The notes: generated by a model not told the origin, from the letters alone. Numbered from the stretch's first letter, positions 22,020 to 32,912 are shown. The stretch: 57,427 nt of DNA from Cumulibacter manganitolerans (GCF_009602465.1 NZ_WBKP01000020.1:1-57427); one strand, 5' to 3'. A program made the numbers and translations.

Positions 22020-22934
22020 ATGACCCAAGCCAGTGACTCTCGCGCGCCCATCGGGCGCGTGCTGACCGCGATGGTCACGCCGATGACCGAGGACGGCGCG
22101 ATCGACCACGACGGACTGGCCGCCCTCGCCGTACGCCTCGTCGACGACGGGCACGACGGGCTGGTCGTCTCCGGCACGACCGGCGAGTCGCCGACCACCA
22201 CCGACGCGGAGAAGTCGACGATCCTGCGCACCGTGGTCGAGGCCGTGGGCGAGCGGGCGTGCATCGTGGCGGGCGTCGGCACGTACGCGACCGCGCACAC
22301 CGTCGAGCTCGCGCGCGCCGCCGAGCAGGCCGGCGCCGACGCGCTGCTGGTCGTGACGCCGTACTACAGCAAGCCCACCCAGGCCGGTCTCGTCGCACAC
22401 TTCACCGCGGTGGCCGACGCCACCGGGCTGCCCAACGTCCTCTACGACATCCCCGGGCGCTCGGGCATTCCGATCGAGACCCCGACCCTGCAGCGGCTCG
22501 CCGAGCACGAGCGGATCGTGGGCGTCAAGGACGCCAAGGGCGACCTGTCGGCCGGGCTCGAGGTCATCGCGACGACCGACCTCGCCTACTACTCCGGCGA
22601 CGACCCGCTGAACCTGGCCTGGATGGCCAGTGGCGCGGTCGGCGTGATCAGCGTCGTCGGGCACGCGTTCGGCCGGGAGTACCTCGACATGCTGGACGCC
22701 GTCGAGCGCGGCGACCTCGCCGAGGCGCGGCAGATCCACGTCGACCTGATCCCCGCCGTCCGCACGATCATGAGCCGGTCCTCGCAGGGCGCCATCCGCG
22801 CCAAGGCCGTCAGCCAGCTGCTCGGCGTGATCGGCTCGCGGCAGACCCGGCTGCCGTTGCTGCCGGCCTCCGACGAGGAGGTCGGGCAGCTACGCGACAT
22901 GCTCGTGGCGGCCGGCAAGGAGGTCAGCCGATGA
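22020..22934 (+). CDS. dapA: 4-hydroxy-tetrahydrodipicolinate synthase
   Basis: 304 residues. It condenses pyruvate with aspartate semialdehyde, the first committed step to lysine and diaminopimelate. The Schiff-base lysine is Lys170 (GVKDAKGD), the catalytic tyrosine Tyr143 (VLYDIPGRSG), and SGTTGESPT holds the active-site threonines. It starts at ATG 22020 and overlaps the RNase J gene as ATGA. Confidence 0.97.
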   Translation: MTQASDSRAPIGRVLTAMVTPMTEDGAIDHDGLAALAVRLVDDGHDGLVVSGTTGESPTTTDAEKSTILRTVVEAVGERACIVAGVGTYATAHTVELARAAEQAGADALLVVTPYYSKPTQAGLVAHFTAVADATGLPNVLYDIPGRSGIPIETPTLQRLAEHERIVGVKDAKGDLSAGLEVIATTDLAYYSGDDPLNLAWMASGAVGVISVVGHAFGREYLDMLDAVERGDLAEARQIHVDLIPAVRTIMSRSSQGAIRAKAVSQLLGVIGSRQTRLPLLPASDEEVGQLRDMLVAAGKEVSR

Positions 22935-24616
22935 CCCGAGCACCCGGCACCCTGGCGGCGCTGCCGAAGCTGCCGAAGGACGGCCTGCGGATCGTCCCGC
23001 TCGGCGGCCTCGGCGAGATCGGCCGCAACATGGCGATCCTCGAGTACGCCGGCCGGCTGCTGGTCATCGACTGCGGCGTGCTGTTCCCCGAGAGCGACCA
23101 GCCGGGCGTCGACCTGATCCTGCCGGACTGGTCGGCCTACGAGGACCGCCTCGACGACATCGAGGCGATCGTCCTCACGCACGGTCACGAGGACCACATC
23201 GGCGGCGTGCCGTTCCTGCTGCGCGAGCGCCGCGACATCCCGATCGTCGGGTCCAAGCTGACCAACGCCTTCGTCGCCGCCAAGCTGCGCGAGCACCGCA
23301 TCAAGCCCACCCTCAAAGACGTGCGCGAGGGGCAACGGGTCACCTACGGGCCGTTCGACCTCGAGTTCTTCGCCGTCAACCACTCCATCCCGGACGCGAT
23401 GGCCGTCGCCGTCCGCACCGGCGCGGGCGTCGTCCTGCACACCGGCGACTTCAAGATGGACCAGGTGCCGCTGGACGGCCGCATCACCGACCTGGCCGGG
23501 TTCGCGCGGCTGGGCTTCGAGGGCATCGACCTGCTCATGAGCGACTCCACCAACGCGGAGGTGCCCGGGTTCGTCACCCCCGAGGAGAAGCTCGGCCCGG
23601 TCATCGAGTCGGTCATCCGGGAGGCGCAGCAGCGCATCATCGTGGCGTCGTTCGCCTCCCACGTGCACCGCATCCAGCAGGTGATCGACGCCGCGCACAA
23701 GAACGGCCGCAAGATCTCGTTCGTCGGCCGCTCGATGGTGCGCAACATGGGTGTGGCGAGCGACCTGGGCTACCTGAACATCCCCGCGGGGCTCACCGTC
23801 TCGATCGACCAGGCCGCGCGCATGCATCCTTCCCAGGTGGTGATCATCTCGACGGGGTCCCAGGGCGAGCCGCTGTCCGCGCTGTCGCGGATGGCGACCG
23901 GGAACCACCGGCACATCACCGTCGCCGAGGGCGACACCGTGCTGCTGGCCTCCTCGCTCGTCCCGGGCAACGAGACCGCCGTCAACAAGGTGATCAACGC
24001 CCTCGCCGAGCTGGGCGCCAACGTCATCAGCAAGGACAACGCGCTGGTGCACGTCTCCGGCCACGCCGCCGCGGGCGAGCTGCTCTACCTGCTGAACACG
24101 ACACGACCGAGCAACCTGATGCCCGTGCACGGCGAGTGGCGGCACCTGCGCGCGCACGCCGCGCTGGCGCGCAAGACCGGACTCGGCGACGAGCACATCC
24201 TCCTGACCTCCGACGGCGACGTGGTCGACCTCGTCGAGGGCCGCGCCTCGATCGTCGGGCACGTCGACTGCGGCATGGTGTACGTCGACGGCAACAGCGC
24301 CGGCGTCGACGAGAACACCTTGAAGGACCGGCTGATCCTCGGCGAGGAGGGCTTCCTGGCCTGCACCGTCGTCGTGTCGACCTCCTCGCGGATGGTGGTG
24401 CGCAAGGCCCACGCGTTGGCCAGAGGGTTCGCCGACAACCCAGAGATCGTGGCCGCCGTCGAGCCGCTGGTCGACGCCGAGATCTCCCGGATGCTCGACG
24501 ACGGCGTCACCGACGTCCACAAGCTGGCCCAGGCGATGCGCCGCACCCTCGGGCGCTGGGTCAGCGACACCCATCGGCGGCGCCCGATGATCCTGCCCAA
24601 CGTCATCGACCTGTAG
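22931..24616 (+). CDS. rnj: Ribonuclease J
   Basis: 561 residues of the metallo-beta-lactamase/beta-CASP family, with 5'-3' exo- and endoribonuclease activity in mRNA and rRNA processing. The zinc motif HGHEDHIGG starts at 84. Further metal ligands and beta-CASP blocks are SDSTNAEVPG, ISTGSQGEPLSALSRMA and HVSGHAAAGEL. It starts at ATG 22931 overlapping the dapA stop (ATGA). The same dapA-RNase J pairing exists in mycobacteria (Rv2753c-Rv2752c). Length is normal for the actinobacterial enzyme. Confidence 0.96.
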   Translation: MTRAPGTLAALPKLPKDGLRIVPLGGLGEIGRNMAILEYAGRLLVIDCGVLFPESDQPGVDLILPDWSAYEDRLDDIEAIVLTHGHEDHIGGVPFLLRERRDIPIVGSKLTNAFVAAKLREHRIKPTLKDVREGQRVTYGPFDLEFFAVNHSIPDAMAVAVRTGAGVVLHTGDFKMDQVPLDGRITDLAGFARLGFEGIDLLMSDSTNAEVPGFVTPEEKLGPVIESVIREAQQRIIVASFASHVHRIQQVIDAAHKNGRKISFVGRSMVRNMGVASDLGYLNIPAGLTVSIDQAARMHPSQVVIISTGSQGEPLSALSRMATGNHRHITVAEGDTVLLASSLVPGNETAVNKVINALAELGANVISKDNALVHVSGHAAAGELLYLLNTTRPSNLMPVHGEWRHLRAHAALARKTGLGDEHILLTSDGDVVDLVEGRASIVGHVDCGMVYVDGNSAGVDENTLKDRLILGEEGFLACTVVVSTSSRMVVRKAHALARGFADNPEIVAAVEPLVDAEISRMLDDGVTDVHKLAQAMRRTLGRWVSDTHRRRPMILPNVIDL

Positions 24617-24641
24617 CGGGCCGGCGGCACGGCCGGTCCGC
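24616..24641 (+). terminator. GC-rich hairpin after the RNase J gene
   Basis: GCGGGCCGGC (24616-24625) pairs with GCCGGTCCGC (24632-24641), 10 bp with one G-T pair and a 6-nt loop, starting at the last base of the stop codon. No T-run follows, which is common for actinobacterial terminators. Confidence 0.5.
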
Positions 24642-24717
24642 GATGAGTTTGCCGCGGCCGGCCGGTCTGTACGTGCATGGTGAATCTGCAGGCCGAAAAC
24701 ATGTCGCCTCCGGTCTC

Positions 24718-24723
24718 TAGGGT
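24718..24723 (+). promoter_or_regulatory. -10 element of the DrrAB-type operon (leaderless)
   Basis: TAGGGT ends 7 nt before ATG 24731. This favours 24731 over an in-frame start at 24677. Confidence 0.5.
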
Positions 24724-24730
24724 GGGCTCC

Positions 24731-25708
24731 ATGAGCACCCCGGCCATCGAGGCAGTCGATCTGGTGAAGCGCTTCGGCGACTTCACCGCCGTGCACGGGG
24801 TGAGCTTCTCCGTGCCGCAGGGGAGCGTCCTGGGCATGCTGGGGCCCAACGGCGCCGGCAAGACCACGACCGTGCGCATGATGACGACGCTCAGCGAGCC
24901 GACGTCCGGGTCCGCGCGGGTCGCCGGCCACGACGTGCAGCGCGAGCCGGACGCCGTGCGGGCGTCCATGGGGCTCACCGGCCAGGCAGCCTCGGTCGAC
25001 GAGCTGCTCACCGGCCGGCAGAACCTCCGGCTGATCGGCGAGCTCTACGGGCTGTCGGCCAAGCAGGTCAGGTCGCGCGGCGACGCGCTGCTCGAGCAGT
25101 TCTCGCTCACGGACGCCGCCAATAAGGTCGTCAAGGAGTACTCCGGCGGCATGCGGCGGCGCATCGACCTCGCGGTGAGCCTGATCGCCGCCCCGCCGGT
25201 GCTGTTCCTCGACGAGCCGACCACCGGGCTCGACCCGCGCAGCCGCAGTGAGCTGTGGGACGTGCTGCGCGGCCTGGTGCGCGAGGGCACCACGCTGCTG
25301 CTGACGACGCAGTACCTCGAGGAGGCCGACCAGCTCGCCGACAACATCATCGTCATCGACCAGGGACGCGTGATCGCCGAGGGCACCGCGCTGCAGCTGA
25401 AGGACCAGTTTGGCGCCGCGCGGCTGGTCGTGACGGTCTCCGACGCTGCCCGGCTCGCGGAGGCGGTCGAGGTGGTCCGCGGCGTGAGCGCCGAGGTGCA
25501 CGTCGACGAGAGCAGCCGCCGCATCACCGCACCCACCGAGGGGCTGTCCGCGATCACCACGCTGGCCGGCCGGTTCGACTCCCTGGGCATGGACCTCGAC
25601 GACATCGGGCTGCAGCGGCCGAGCCTGGACGACGTCTTCCTGCACCTGACCGGCCACCGTGCCGACGACAACGAAGCGGCCGCCGACAGCTCGGAGGGGC
25701 AGCCATGA
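24731..25708 (+). CDS. ABC transporter ATP-binding protein, DrrA-type
   Basis: 325 residues. It powers export by the membrane protein encoded next. Walker A is GPNGAGKTT (38-46), the signature YSGGM, and Walker B LFLDEPTTGLDPRSR. The C-terminal extension after about 230 (VVTVSDAARLAEAVEVV... LDDVFLHLTGH) is typical of the daunorubicin-resistance DrrA subfamily. The stop overlaps the permease start (ATGA). The cargo is unknown; homologues export drugs or complex lipids, and no biosynthetic cluster is adjacent. Confidence 0.92.
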   Translation: MSTPAIEAVDLVKRFGDFTAVHGVSFSVPQGSVLGMLGPNGAGKTTTVRMMTTLSEPTSGSARVAGHDVQREPDAVRASMGLTGQAASVDELLTGRQNLRLIGELYGLSAKQVRSRGDALLEQFSLTDAANKVVKEYSGGMRRRIDLAVSLIAAPPVLFLDEPTTGLDPRSRSELWDVLRGLVREGTTLLLTTQYLEEADQLADNIIVIDQGRVIAEGTALQLKDQFGAARLVVTVSDAARLAEAVEVVRGVSAEVHVDESSRRITAPTEGLSAITTLAGRFDSLGMDLDDIGLQRPSLDDVFLHLTGHRADDNEAAADSSEGQP

Positions 25709-26562
25709 CCGTCACCACCAGCACACCCACGGCGCAGCGCGCGCCGCAGACCCGCACCCAGCGCGCGTCCTACTTGCGGCAGGTCCGCACCCTCGTCTGG
25801 CGCAACCTCACGCACATCAAGCGGCAGCCGGAGATGCTCTCCGACGTCACGATCCAGCCGATCATGTTCGTGCTGCTGTTCGCCTTCGTGTTCGGCGGCT
25901 CCATCCAGACCGCGAGCGCGGCCGGCTACCGCGAGTGGTTGCTGCCCGGCATCATGGCGCAGACGATGGCGTTCTCGTCGTTCATCGTCGCGCTCGGGCT
26001 CAACAACGACCTCGACAAGGGCATCATCGACCGCTTCCGCTCGCTGCCGATGAGCAGCAGCTCGGTCCTCGTCGCGCGCAGCATGTCCAGCCTGATTCAC
26101 TCCTCGATCGGCATCGTCGTGATGGCGCTGACCGGGCTGATCGTGGGCTGGCGCATCCGCGACGGCCTGGGCGCGGCGGTCCTGGGCTTCGCGCTGCTGC
26201 TGCTGTTCGGCTTCGGCATGATCTGGATCGGCATCCTCGTCGGCTCGGCCATGCGGTCCGTCGAGGCGGTCAACGGCGTGATGTTCTCGACGATGTTCCC
26301 GATCACGTTCCTGGCCAACACCTTCGCGCCGACCGAGAACATGCCCGGCGTGCTGCGCACCATCGCGGAGTGGAACCCCATCTCCGCGCTGGTCCAGGCG
26401 CTGCGTGAGCTGTGGGGCAATCTCGGCGGCGCGCCCACGCCGTCCTCCGCGGCATGGCCGCTGCAGCACCCGGTTCTCGTCTCCATCGGCTGGTCGGTGC
26501 TGATCGCGGCGGCCTTCGCGCCGCTGGCGTTGCGCGCCTACCGGCGCCGGACCACCGACTAG
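25705..26562 (+). CDS. ABC transporter permease, DrrB-type
   Basis: 285 residues with about six membrane segments in the ABC-2 type exporter fold. It pairs with the upstream ATPase. The N-terminus VWRNLTHIKRQPEMLSDVTIQPIMFVLLFAFVFGG and the cytoplasmic segment LDKGIIDRFRSLPMS are characteristic. It starts at ATG 25705. It converges on the MFS gene, the two stops sharing the four bases CTAG at 26559-26562. Confidence 0.92.
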   Translation: MTVTTSTPTAQRAPQTRTQRASYLRQVRTLVWRNLTHIKRQPEMLSDVTIQPIMFVLLFAFVFGGSIQTASAAGYREWLLPGIMAQTMAFSSFIVALGLNNDLDKGIIDRFRSLPMSSSSVLVARSMSSLIHSSIGIVVMALTGLIVGWRIRDGLGAAVLGFALLLLFGFGMIWIGILVGSAMRSVEAVNGVMFSTMFPITFLANTFAPTENMPGVLRTIAEWNPISALVQALRELWGNLGGAPTPSSAAWPLQHPVLVSIGWSVLIAAAFAPLALRAYRRRTTD

Positions 26563-27821
26563 CCCGACGGCCCGCGGCGTGCGTCGGTACCGGCGCCGGC
26601 CGGTTCCGGTACCGACGCACGCCGCACGTCCGCGCGCGGCACCATGGGGAGCGCCACCGCGGCGAGGACACCGGACAGCGCGAACGTCGCCGCGTAGCCC
26701 GCGTGCTCGATCACGGCGGCGAGCAGCGGGGTGCTGGCCGCGACCATGAGGAACTGGCTGGTGTTCTGGATCCCGAGCGCACGTCCGCTCCAGAACGGAC
26801 CGGCGTACTCGGCGACCGCCGTGAAGGCCAGCCCGTTGTCGGCGGTCGAGATGACCGTCACCGCCACCGCGAGGGTGACGGCGAGCGCGCCGGGCGCGCC
26901 CCACGCCTCCGCGCCGGCCAGGCCGAGCGACCCGGCGATCCCCGCCACGGCGACCAGTCGCAGTGGCCGCATGCGGGACCCGGTTCGGTCGGACAGCGCG
27001 CCGACCGCGATCCGCCCCGCCGCCCCGGCGATCTGCGCGACGGTCACGACGACGCCCGCGGAGGCCGGGTCCCACCGATGGCCGACCACCAGCCACACCA
27101 GCAGGTACGTCTGCATCAGCGCCTGCGGCGCCACCAGGAGCACCGATGCGGAGTGGATGCGCGGGAGGTACCGGGCGCCGCGATAGGGGCTGGTCACCAG
27201 CGCGCCCGAGCCGGGTGCCTGGCGCGCCGGCCGCGGGGGATCGGTGATGCACACCCAGGCGACGAGGGCCGCGAGGGCGTTGAGCGCCAACGGCACGAGC
27301 AGTGCGGCCGACACCCCGTGCGCGCGGGCCAGCAGCGGCATGCTGATCGCCCCGATCGCCGCACCGAGCGGCTGGGCCATCTGCCGGATGCCCATCGCCA
27401 GGCCGCGTCGGTGCACCGGGAACCACCCGACGACCACGCGGCCGCTGGCCGAGTGCGCGGCCGCGCTGGCCGCGCCGGCGAGCAGGAACCACGCCCCGGT
27501 GGCGACTGGGGAGCGGGCGGCGGCCGCCCCGGCCACCGCGAGGGCCGCGGCCCCGGCGCCGGCCGCGAGCACGATCCGCTCGCCGATCCGGTCGACCAGG
27601 GCGCCCCAGGCGATGAGGCTCACCGCGGTACCGAGCACCGGCATCGCGACGAGGACGCCGGCGGTGGTGAGCCGCATGCCGCGGTCGTCGTGCAACGCGG
27701 GGATGAGGAAGGCCACCCCCGCGGTGACCGTGGCCGAGGCGGCGGCGACCAGCACGCTCGCCGCCAGCACGCCCCACAACCGGGCCGGGATGGGGGCGGG
27801 GGAGCGGTCCACGGTGCGCAC
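26559..27821 (-). CDS. MFS transporter
   Basis: About 420 residues with 12 hydrophobic segments of the major facilitator superfamily. The loop GALVDRIGERIV (segments 2-3) and its counterpart GALSDRTGSRMRPL are typical. The start is uncertain. GTG 27821 begins VRTVDRSPAPIPARLWGVL, a sensible N-terminus; an in-frame GTG at 27941 would place an operator-like repeat inside the gene and add 40 unlikely residues. The C-terminal codons contain a perfect 20-bp inverted repeat (26574-26625). The substrate is unknown; an anion/organic-acid carrier is one possibility from general resemblance. Confidence 0.82.
   Translation of the reverse strand: MRTVDRSPAPIPARLWGVLAASVLVAAASATVTAGVAFLIPALHDDRGMRLTTAGVLVAMPVLGTAVSLIAWGALVDRIGERIVLAAGAGAAALAVAGAAAARSPVATGAWFLLAGAASAAAHSASGRVVVGWFPVHRRGLAMGIRQMAQPLGAAIGAISMPLLARAHGVSAALLVPLALNALAALVAWVCITDPPRPARQAPGSGALVTSPYRGARYLPRIHSASVLLVAPQALMQTYLLVWLVVGHRWDPASAGVVVTVAQIAGAAGRIAVGALSDRTGSRMRPLRLVAVAGIAGSLGLAGAEAWGAPGALAVTLAVAVTVISTADNGLAFTAVAEYAGPFWSGRALGIQNTSQFLMVAASTPLLAAVIEHAGYAATFALSGVLAAVALPMVPRADVRRASVPEPAGAGTDARRGPSG
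26574..26625. terminator. Perfect 20-bp inverted repeat inside the MFS 3' end (bidirectional terminator candidate)
   Basis: The left arm 26574-26593 (GCGGCGTGCGTCGGTACCGG) and right arm 26606-26625 are exact reverse complements around 12 nt. It starts 12 nt after the ABC permease stop and codes for the last residues of the MFS protein. Such length and perfection within a coding region is unusual. Stopping transcription of the ABC operon is the simplest role; a repeat inserted into the gene end is an alternative. Confidence 0.65.
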
Positions 27822-27852
27822 CCGTCCGAGCGTGCTCCCGGCTCCCGGCTTC

Positions 27853-27877
27853 TGGAAAGTGGTTCCACCATATGGAA
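27853..27877. promoter_or_regulatory. Three alternating TGGAA half-sites upstream of the MFS gene (operator)
   Basis: TGGAA (27853), TTCCA (27863) and TGGAA (27873) alternate in orientation exactly 10 bp apart, i.e. two overlapping dyads with half-sites one helical turn apart. This fits cooperative binding of a dimeric regulator. It lies in the MFS/ftsK divergent region, 32 nt from the MFS GTG. No regulator gene is adjacent. Confidence 0.5.
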
Positions 27878-27941
27878 AACGCAAACCGAGACACGGATGG
27901 GACAGGAGAGGTTGATGAGGCGTGATGAGGTCGGTGTGCAC

Positions 27942-27947
27942 TAGGGT
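27942..27947 (+). promoter_or_regulatory. -10 element of ftsK (leaderless)
   Basis: TAGGGT ends 8 nt before ATG 27956. Confidence 0.5.
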
Positions 27948-27955
27948 GAGTACCC

Positions 27956-30697
27956 ATGGCAGCCCGTCAGGCTCCCGCCAGCAAGCCCACGCGTCGCTCG
28001 AACGCGCGGAGCGGGTCGACCCGCGCGCGTACGAACCGCAAGCCTGCCGGTGGTGGCTCTTCCCCTGACTCAGCCCGCACCTCCGAGGTCGGTGGCTTCC
28101 CGAAGCTGGTGATCGGACTCTTCCGCTCGCTGCTTCTGGTCTGGAGCACCCTCGCTCAGGCGGTGGCGGGAGTTTTCCGGATCGGTGAGCACCCCGCCGT
28201 GCTCCCGGACACCTCCCTGGAGGAGTCGTCGCGCGGCAAGACCGCGACCGAGATCGCCGACGACGCCCGCGACCGCGAGCTGTCCAAGCGCCGCGCGCGG
28301 CACCGCGACTCCGTGGGCCTGTTGCTCATCGCGGTCGCGGTCCTGGCCGCCGTCGGCGTCTGGATGGCGGCCGGCGGCGGTGTCGCCCTCGCGCTGGCGG
28401 ACGCGCTGCTGTGGGCCATCGGCGGCGTCGCCGCCTTCGTCCCCATCGTGCTCGTCACCGTGGCGATGCGGCTGTTCCGCAGCGCCGGCGACCCCGAGGC
28501 GTTCGGCCGGCTGGCCGTCGGCTGGTCATGCGTGCTGCTGAGCGTCGTGGGGCTGTTCCACCTGGGCTTCGGTGCCCCGACGACCCAGGCGGAGATCACC
28601 CGCGCCGGCGGCACGCTCGGCTCGGTGGCCGGGCGCGCGTTCGCCGGCGGTGTCGTCGCCACGGTGCTGGGCGTTCTCGTGCTCACCGCGCTGCTGCTGT
28701 TCGGGCTGCTGGTCGTCACCGGGACGCCGCTGCGCATGATCCCCGCGCGGCTCGCGGACCTGCGGGCCTGGCTGCTCGGCCAGCACGCCGGGGAGGCCGA
28801 ACCGGAGAGCGCGGCCACCGAGGCCGCCTCGGCCGGGCCCCGCCGTCGCCATCCGGCCACCCCGGACGAGCTCGACGACGACGACCTCTCGGCCGTCCGG
28901 CTGCGCCGCCCGTCGCGGCGCCGCCAGGCGTCGCAGACCGACACGGCCGAGAAGGCCGCCGACGCCGGCGACCTGCCCGGCCACACCGCGCCCGAGCCGG
29001 ACGCCGACGAGGAGGAGTCCGCGCCGAAGCGCAAGTTCGGGCTGAAGAGGGCCGGCGCGAAGGACAGCGAGCAGCTCGAGCTGGACGGTGTCGAGGACGA
29101 CAAGAGGGGTGCCGAGGCCGCGACCTCCGCGCAACCGGAGTTCGTGCAGGGGCCGCCGTCGAAGGACGCCCTCGATGCCAAGGCCGCGGCCATCGTCAAG
29201 CGCACCATCGGCGAGGACGGCAAGGAGTACGTGCTTCCCTCGCTGGGCAACCTGAACGTCGGCGGCGCGCACAAGACGCACACCAAGGCCAACGACGACG
29301 CGATCGCCGCGATCGGCGACGTCTTCGAGCAGTTCGGCGTGGACGCGGAGGTGGTCGGCTTCACCCGCGGCCCGACCGTCACCCGCTACGAGGTCGAGCT
29401 CGGCCCGTCGGTCAAGGTCAGCAAGATCAAGCAGCTGCAGGACAATATCGCGTACGCCGTCGCCAACTCGGCGATCCGTATCCTGGCACCCATCCCGGGG
29501 CGGTCCGCGGTCGGCATCGAGGTGCCCAACGCCGACCGCGAGTACGTGATCCTCGGCGACGTGCTGCGCGATGCGAAGGTCCAGGCAGACAAGCACCCGC
29601 TGCTGGTAGCGCTCGGCAAGGACGTCGAGGGCAAGTTCGTCACCGAGAACATCGCCAAGACGCCGCACCTGCTCGTCGCCGGCGCCACCGGCGGCGGAAA
29701 GTCCTCGGCCATCAACTCCATGCTGGTCTCGTTGCTCGTGCGCGCGAGCCCGGACGAGGTGCGCCTCATCCTGGTCGACCCGAAGATGGTCGAGATGACG
29801 CCGTACGAGGGCATCCCGCACCTCATCACGCCGATCATCACCGACCCGAAGAAGGCGGCGACCGCCCTGGTGTGGCTGGTGGAGGAGATGGAGCACCGCT
29901 ACCAGGACATGCAGGCGTCCCGCGTGCGGCACATCGACGACTTCAACCGCAAGGTGCGCAGCGGCGAGATCACCGCGCCGCTCGGCAGCGAGCGCGAGTA
30001 CCGGCCCTACCCGTACATCGTCTGCGTCGTCGACGAGCTCGCCGACCTCATGATGGTCGCGCCGCGGGACGTCGAGGACGCGATCGTGCGGATCACCGCC
30101 AAGGCCCGGGCGGCCGGCATCCATCTCGTGCTGGCCACCCAGCGGCCGTCCACCGACGTCGTGACCGGGCTCATCAAGACGAACGTGCCGTCCCGGCTGG
30201 CGTTCACCACCTCGTCCGGCACCGACTCGCGGGTCATCCTGGACCAGAACGGCGCCGAGAAGCTCACCGGCAAGGGCGACGGTCTCTACCTGGGTCCGGG
30301 CGCCGGGTCGACCATCCGGCTGCAGGGCGCGTACGTCGACGACGCGGAGATCGAGAAGGTCGTCGCGCTGGTGAAGGAGCAGCGCGAGCCGGAGTACCGG
30401 GACGAGGTGCTCACGGCCGGCGCGCAGGAGAAGAAGGAGATCGACGGCGACATCGGCGGTGATCTGGACCTCGCCTGCGAGGCCGCCGAGCTGATCATCA
30501 CCAGCCAGCTGGGGTCCACCTCGATGCTGCAGCGCAAGCTGCGGGTCGGCTTCGCCAAGGCGGGCCGGCTGATGGACATCCTGGAGACGCGCGGTGTCGT
30601 GGGTCCGTCCGAGGGCTCCAAGCCGCGCGACGTGCTCGCCAAGCCCGAGGAGCTGCCCGAGGTGCTCGCGGCGCTTCGTGGCGAGTCCGACGGCTAG
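27956..30697 (+). CDS. ftsK: DNA translocase FtsK/SpoIIIE
   Basis: 913 residues. It pumps chromosomal DNA through the closing septum and helps resolve chromosomes. A basic N-terminus (1-45) is followed by membrane segments between about 48 and 260, an acidic/charged linker (about 280-400), and the RecA-like motor with Walker [10 protein letters not shown] and Walker [14 protein letters not shown]-terminal winged-helix gamma domain (about 840-905, [23 protein letters not shown]) reads KOPS-like DNA signals. It is divergent from MFS and followed by rimO. Confidence 0.96.
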   Translation: MAARQAPASKPTRRSNARSGSTRARTNRKPAGGGSSPDSARTSEVGGFPKLVIGLFRSLLLVWSTLAQAVAGVFRIGEHPAVLPDTSLEESSRGKTATEIADDARDRELSKRRARHRDSVGLLLIAVAVLAAVGVWMAAGGGVALALADALLWAIGGVAAFVPIVLVTVAMRLFRSAGDPEAFGRLAVGWSCVLLSVVGLFHLGFGAPTTQAEITRAGGTLGSVAGRAFAGGVVATVLGVLVLTALLLFGLLVVTGTPLRMIPARLADLRAWLLGQHAGEAEPESAATEAASAGPRRRHPATPDELDDDDLSAVRLRRPSRRRQASQTDTAEKAADAGDLPGHTAPEPDADEEESAPKRKFGLKRAGAKDSEQLELDGVEDDKRGAEAATSAQPEFVQGPPSKDALDAKAAAIVKRTIGEDGKEYVLPSLGNLNVGGAHKTHTKANDDAIAAIGDVFEQFGVDAEVVGFTRGPTVTRYEVELGPSVKVSKIKQLQDNIAYAVANSAIRILAPIPGRSAVGIEVPNADREYVILGDVLRDAKVQADKHPLLVALGKDVEGKFVTENIAKTPHLLVAGATGGGKSSAINSMLVSLLVRASPDEVRLILVDPKMVEMTPYEGIPHLITPIITDPKKAATALVWLVEEMEHRYQDMQASRVRHIDDFNRKVRSGEITAPLGSEREYRPYPYIVCVVDELADLMMVAPRDVEDAIVRITAKARAAGIHLVLATQRPSTDVVTGLIKTNVPSRLAFTTSSGTDSRVILDQNGAEKLTGKGDGLYLGPGAGSTIRLQGAYVDDAEIEKVVALVKEQREPEYRDEVLTAGAQEKKEIDGDIGGDLDLACEAAELIITSQLGSTSMLQRKLRVGFAKAGRLMDILETRGVVGPSEGSKPRDVLAKPEELPEVLAALRGESDG

Positions 30698-30713
30698 TGC
30701 CCGCGCGGCCTAC

Positions 30714-30719
30714 TACTGT
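30714..30719 (+). promoter_or_regulatory. -10 element of rimO (leaderless)
   Basis: TACTGT ends 7 nt before GTG 30727, which supports that codon over GTG 30697. Confidence 0.45.
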
Positions 30720-30726
30720 GGGTCCG

Positions 30727-32141
<1,415 letters not shown>

Positions 32142-32142
<1 letters not shown>

Positions 32143-32756
32143 TGGTCGACGCCGACCGTACCGACCCCCGCCCCCGGGTCAGCATCTACAACATCGCCAA
32201 CGCCCTCACCGTCCTGCGCATCGCGCTGGTGCCGGTGTTCGTGTTCGCGCTCCTGCAGGACGACGGCGCCGCGACCTCCTGGCGCTGGATCGCCGCCGGG
32301 GTGTTCGCCCTCGCCATCGCCACCGACAAGCTCGACGGCGACCTGGCCCGCAAGCACGGCCTAGTCACCGACTTCGGCAAGATCGCCGACCCGATCGCCG
32401 ACAAGGCGCTGATCGGCTCGGCGCTGGTCGGGCTGTCGGTGGTGCACCTGCTGCCGTGGTGGGTGACCCTCGTGATCATGACGCGCGAGCTCGGGATCAC
32501 GCTGCTGCGCTTCCTGGTGATCCGCCACGGCGTCATCCCCGCCAGCCGGGGAGGCAAGGCCAAGACGTTCGTCCAGTCGCTGGCCATCTGGCTGTACATC
32601 ATGCCGGTGGGCGGCGCGGTGGGGACCGTGCGGTGGTGGCTGATGGGGGCGGCGATCGCGCTGACCGTGGTCACCGGCCTCGACTACGTCGCGCGCGCCG
32701 CGCGGCTCGCCCGGGGCGCGTCCGCGGCCCGCGCCGACGCCGCGCCCAACGGCTGA
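32142..32756 (+). CDS. pgsA: CDP-diacylglycerol-glycerol-3-phosphate 3-phosphatidyltransferase
   Basis: 204 residues. A membrane enzyme making phosphatidylglycerol phosphate from CDP-diacylglycerol. The CDP-alcohol phosphatidyltransferase motif is visible as DGDLAR-x8-G-x3-D-x3-D (DGDLARKHGLVTDFGKIADP continuing to IADK). About five membrane segments are present. ATG 32142 overlaps the rimO stop by one base. The same order pgsA-clgR-pspA exists in mycobacteria (pgsA3). Confidence 0.94.
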
Positions 32757-32774
32757 CCCGGCACCGCCCTGCCC

Positions 32775-32801
32775 GGGAACACCCGGCGCGGACGGCGCGT
32801 T
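32775..32801 (+). promoter_or_regulatory. ECF (SigE-like) promoter of the clgR-psp operon
   Basis: GGGAAC (32775-32780), 17 bp, then CGTT (32798-32801) matches the ECF sigma E pattern GGAAC-N16-18-CGTT. In M. tuberculosis the clgR-pspA operon is SigE-dependent, which fits. The predicted leader before TTG 32913 is about 105 nt. Confidence 0.6.
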
Positions 32802-32849
32802 GCATACTTACGTCCCCACCCTCACCCGGCGCGACCGGGGTAGTGTCGT

Positions 32850-32864
32850 GGGTGAGCGTCACCC
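32850..32864. promoter_or_regulatory. Perfect dyad in the clgR leader
   Basis: GGGTGA-GCG-TCACCC is a perfect 15-bp dyad, and a further CTCACCC at 32821-32827 pairs with GGGTGAG. It lies between the ECF promoter and the clgR start. It may be an operator for ClgR itself or a leader hairpin. Confidence 0.4.
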
Positions 32865-32912
32865 CCACGGCCGGTCGGCCTGGGCGACGCTCGACACATA
32901 CAGGAGGTCCAC

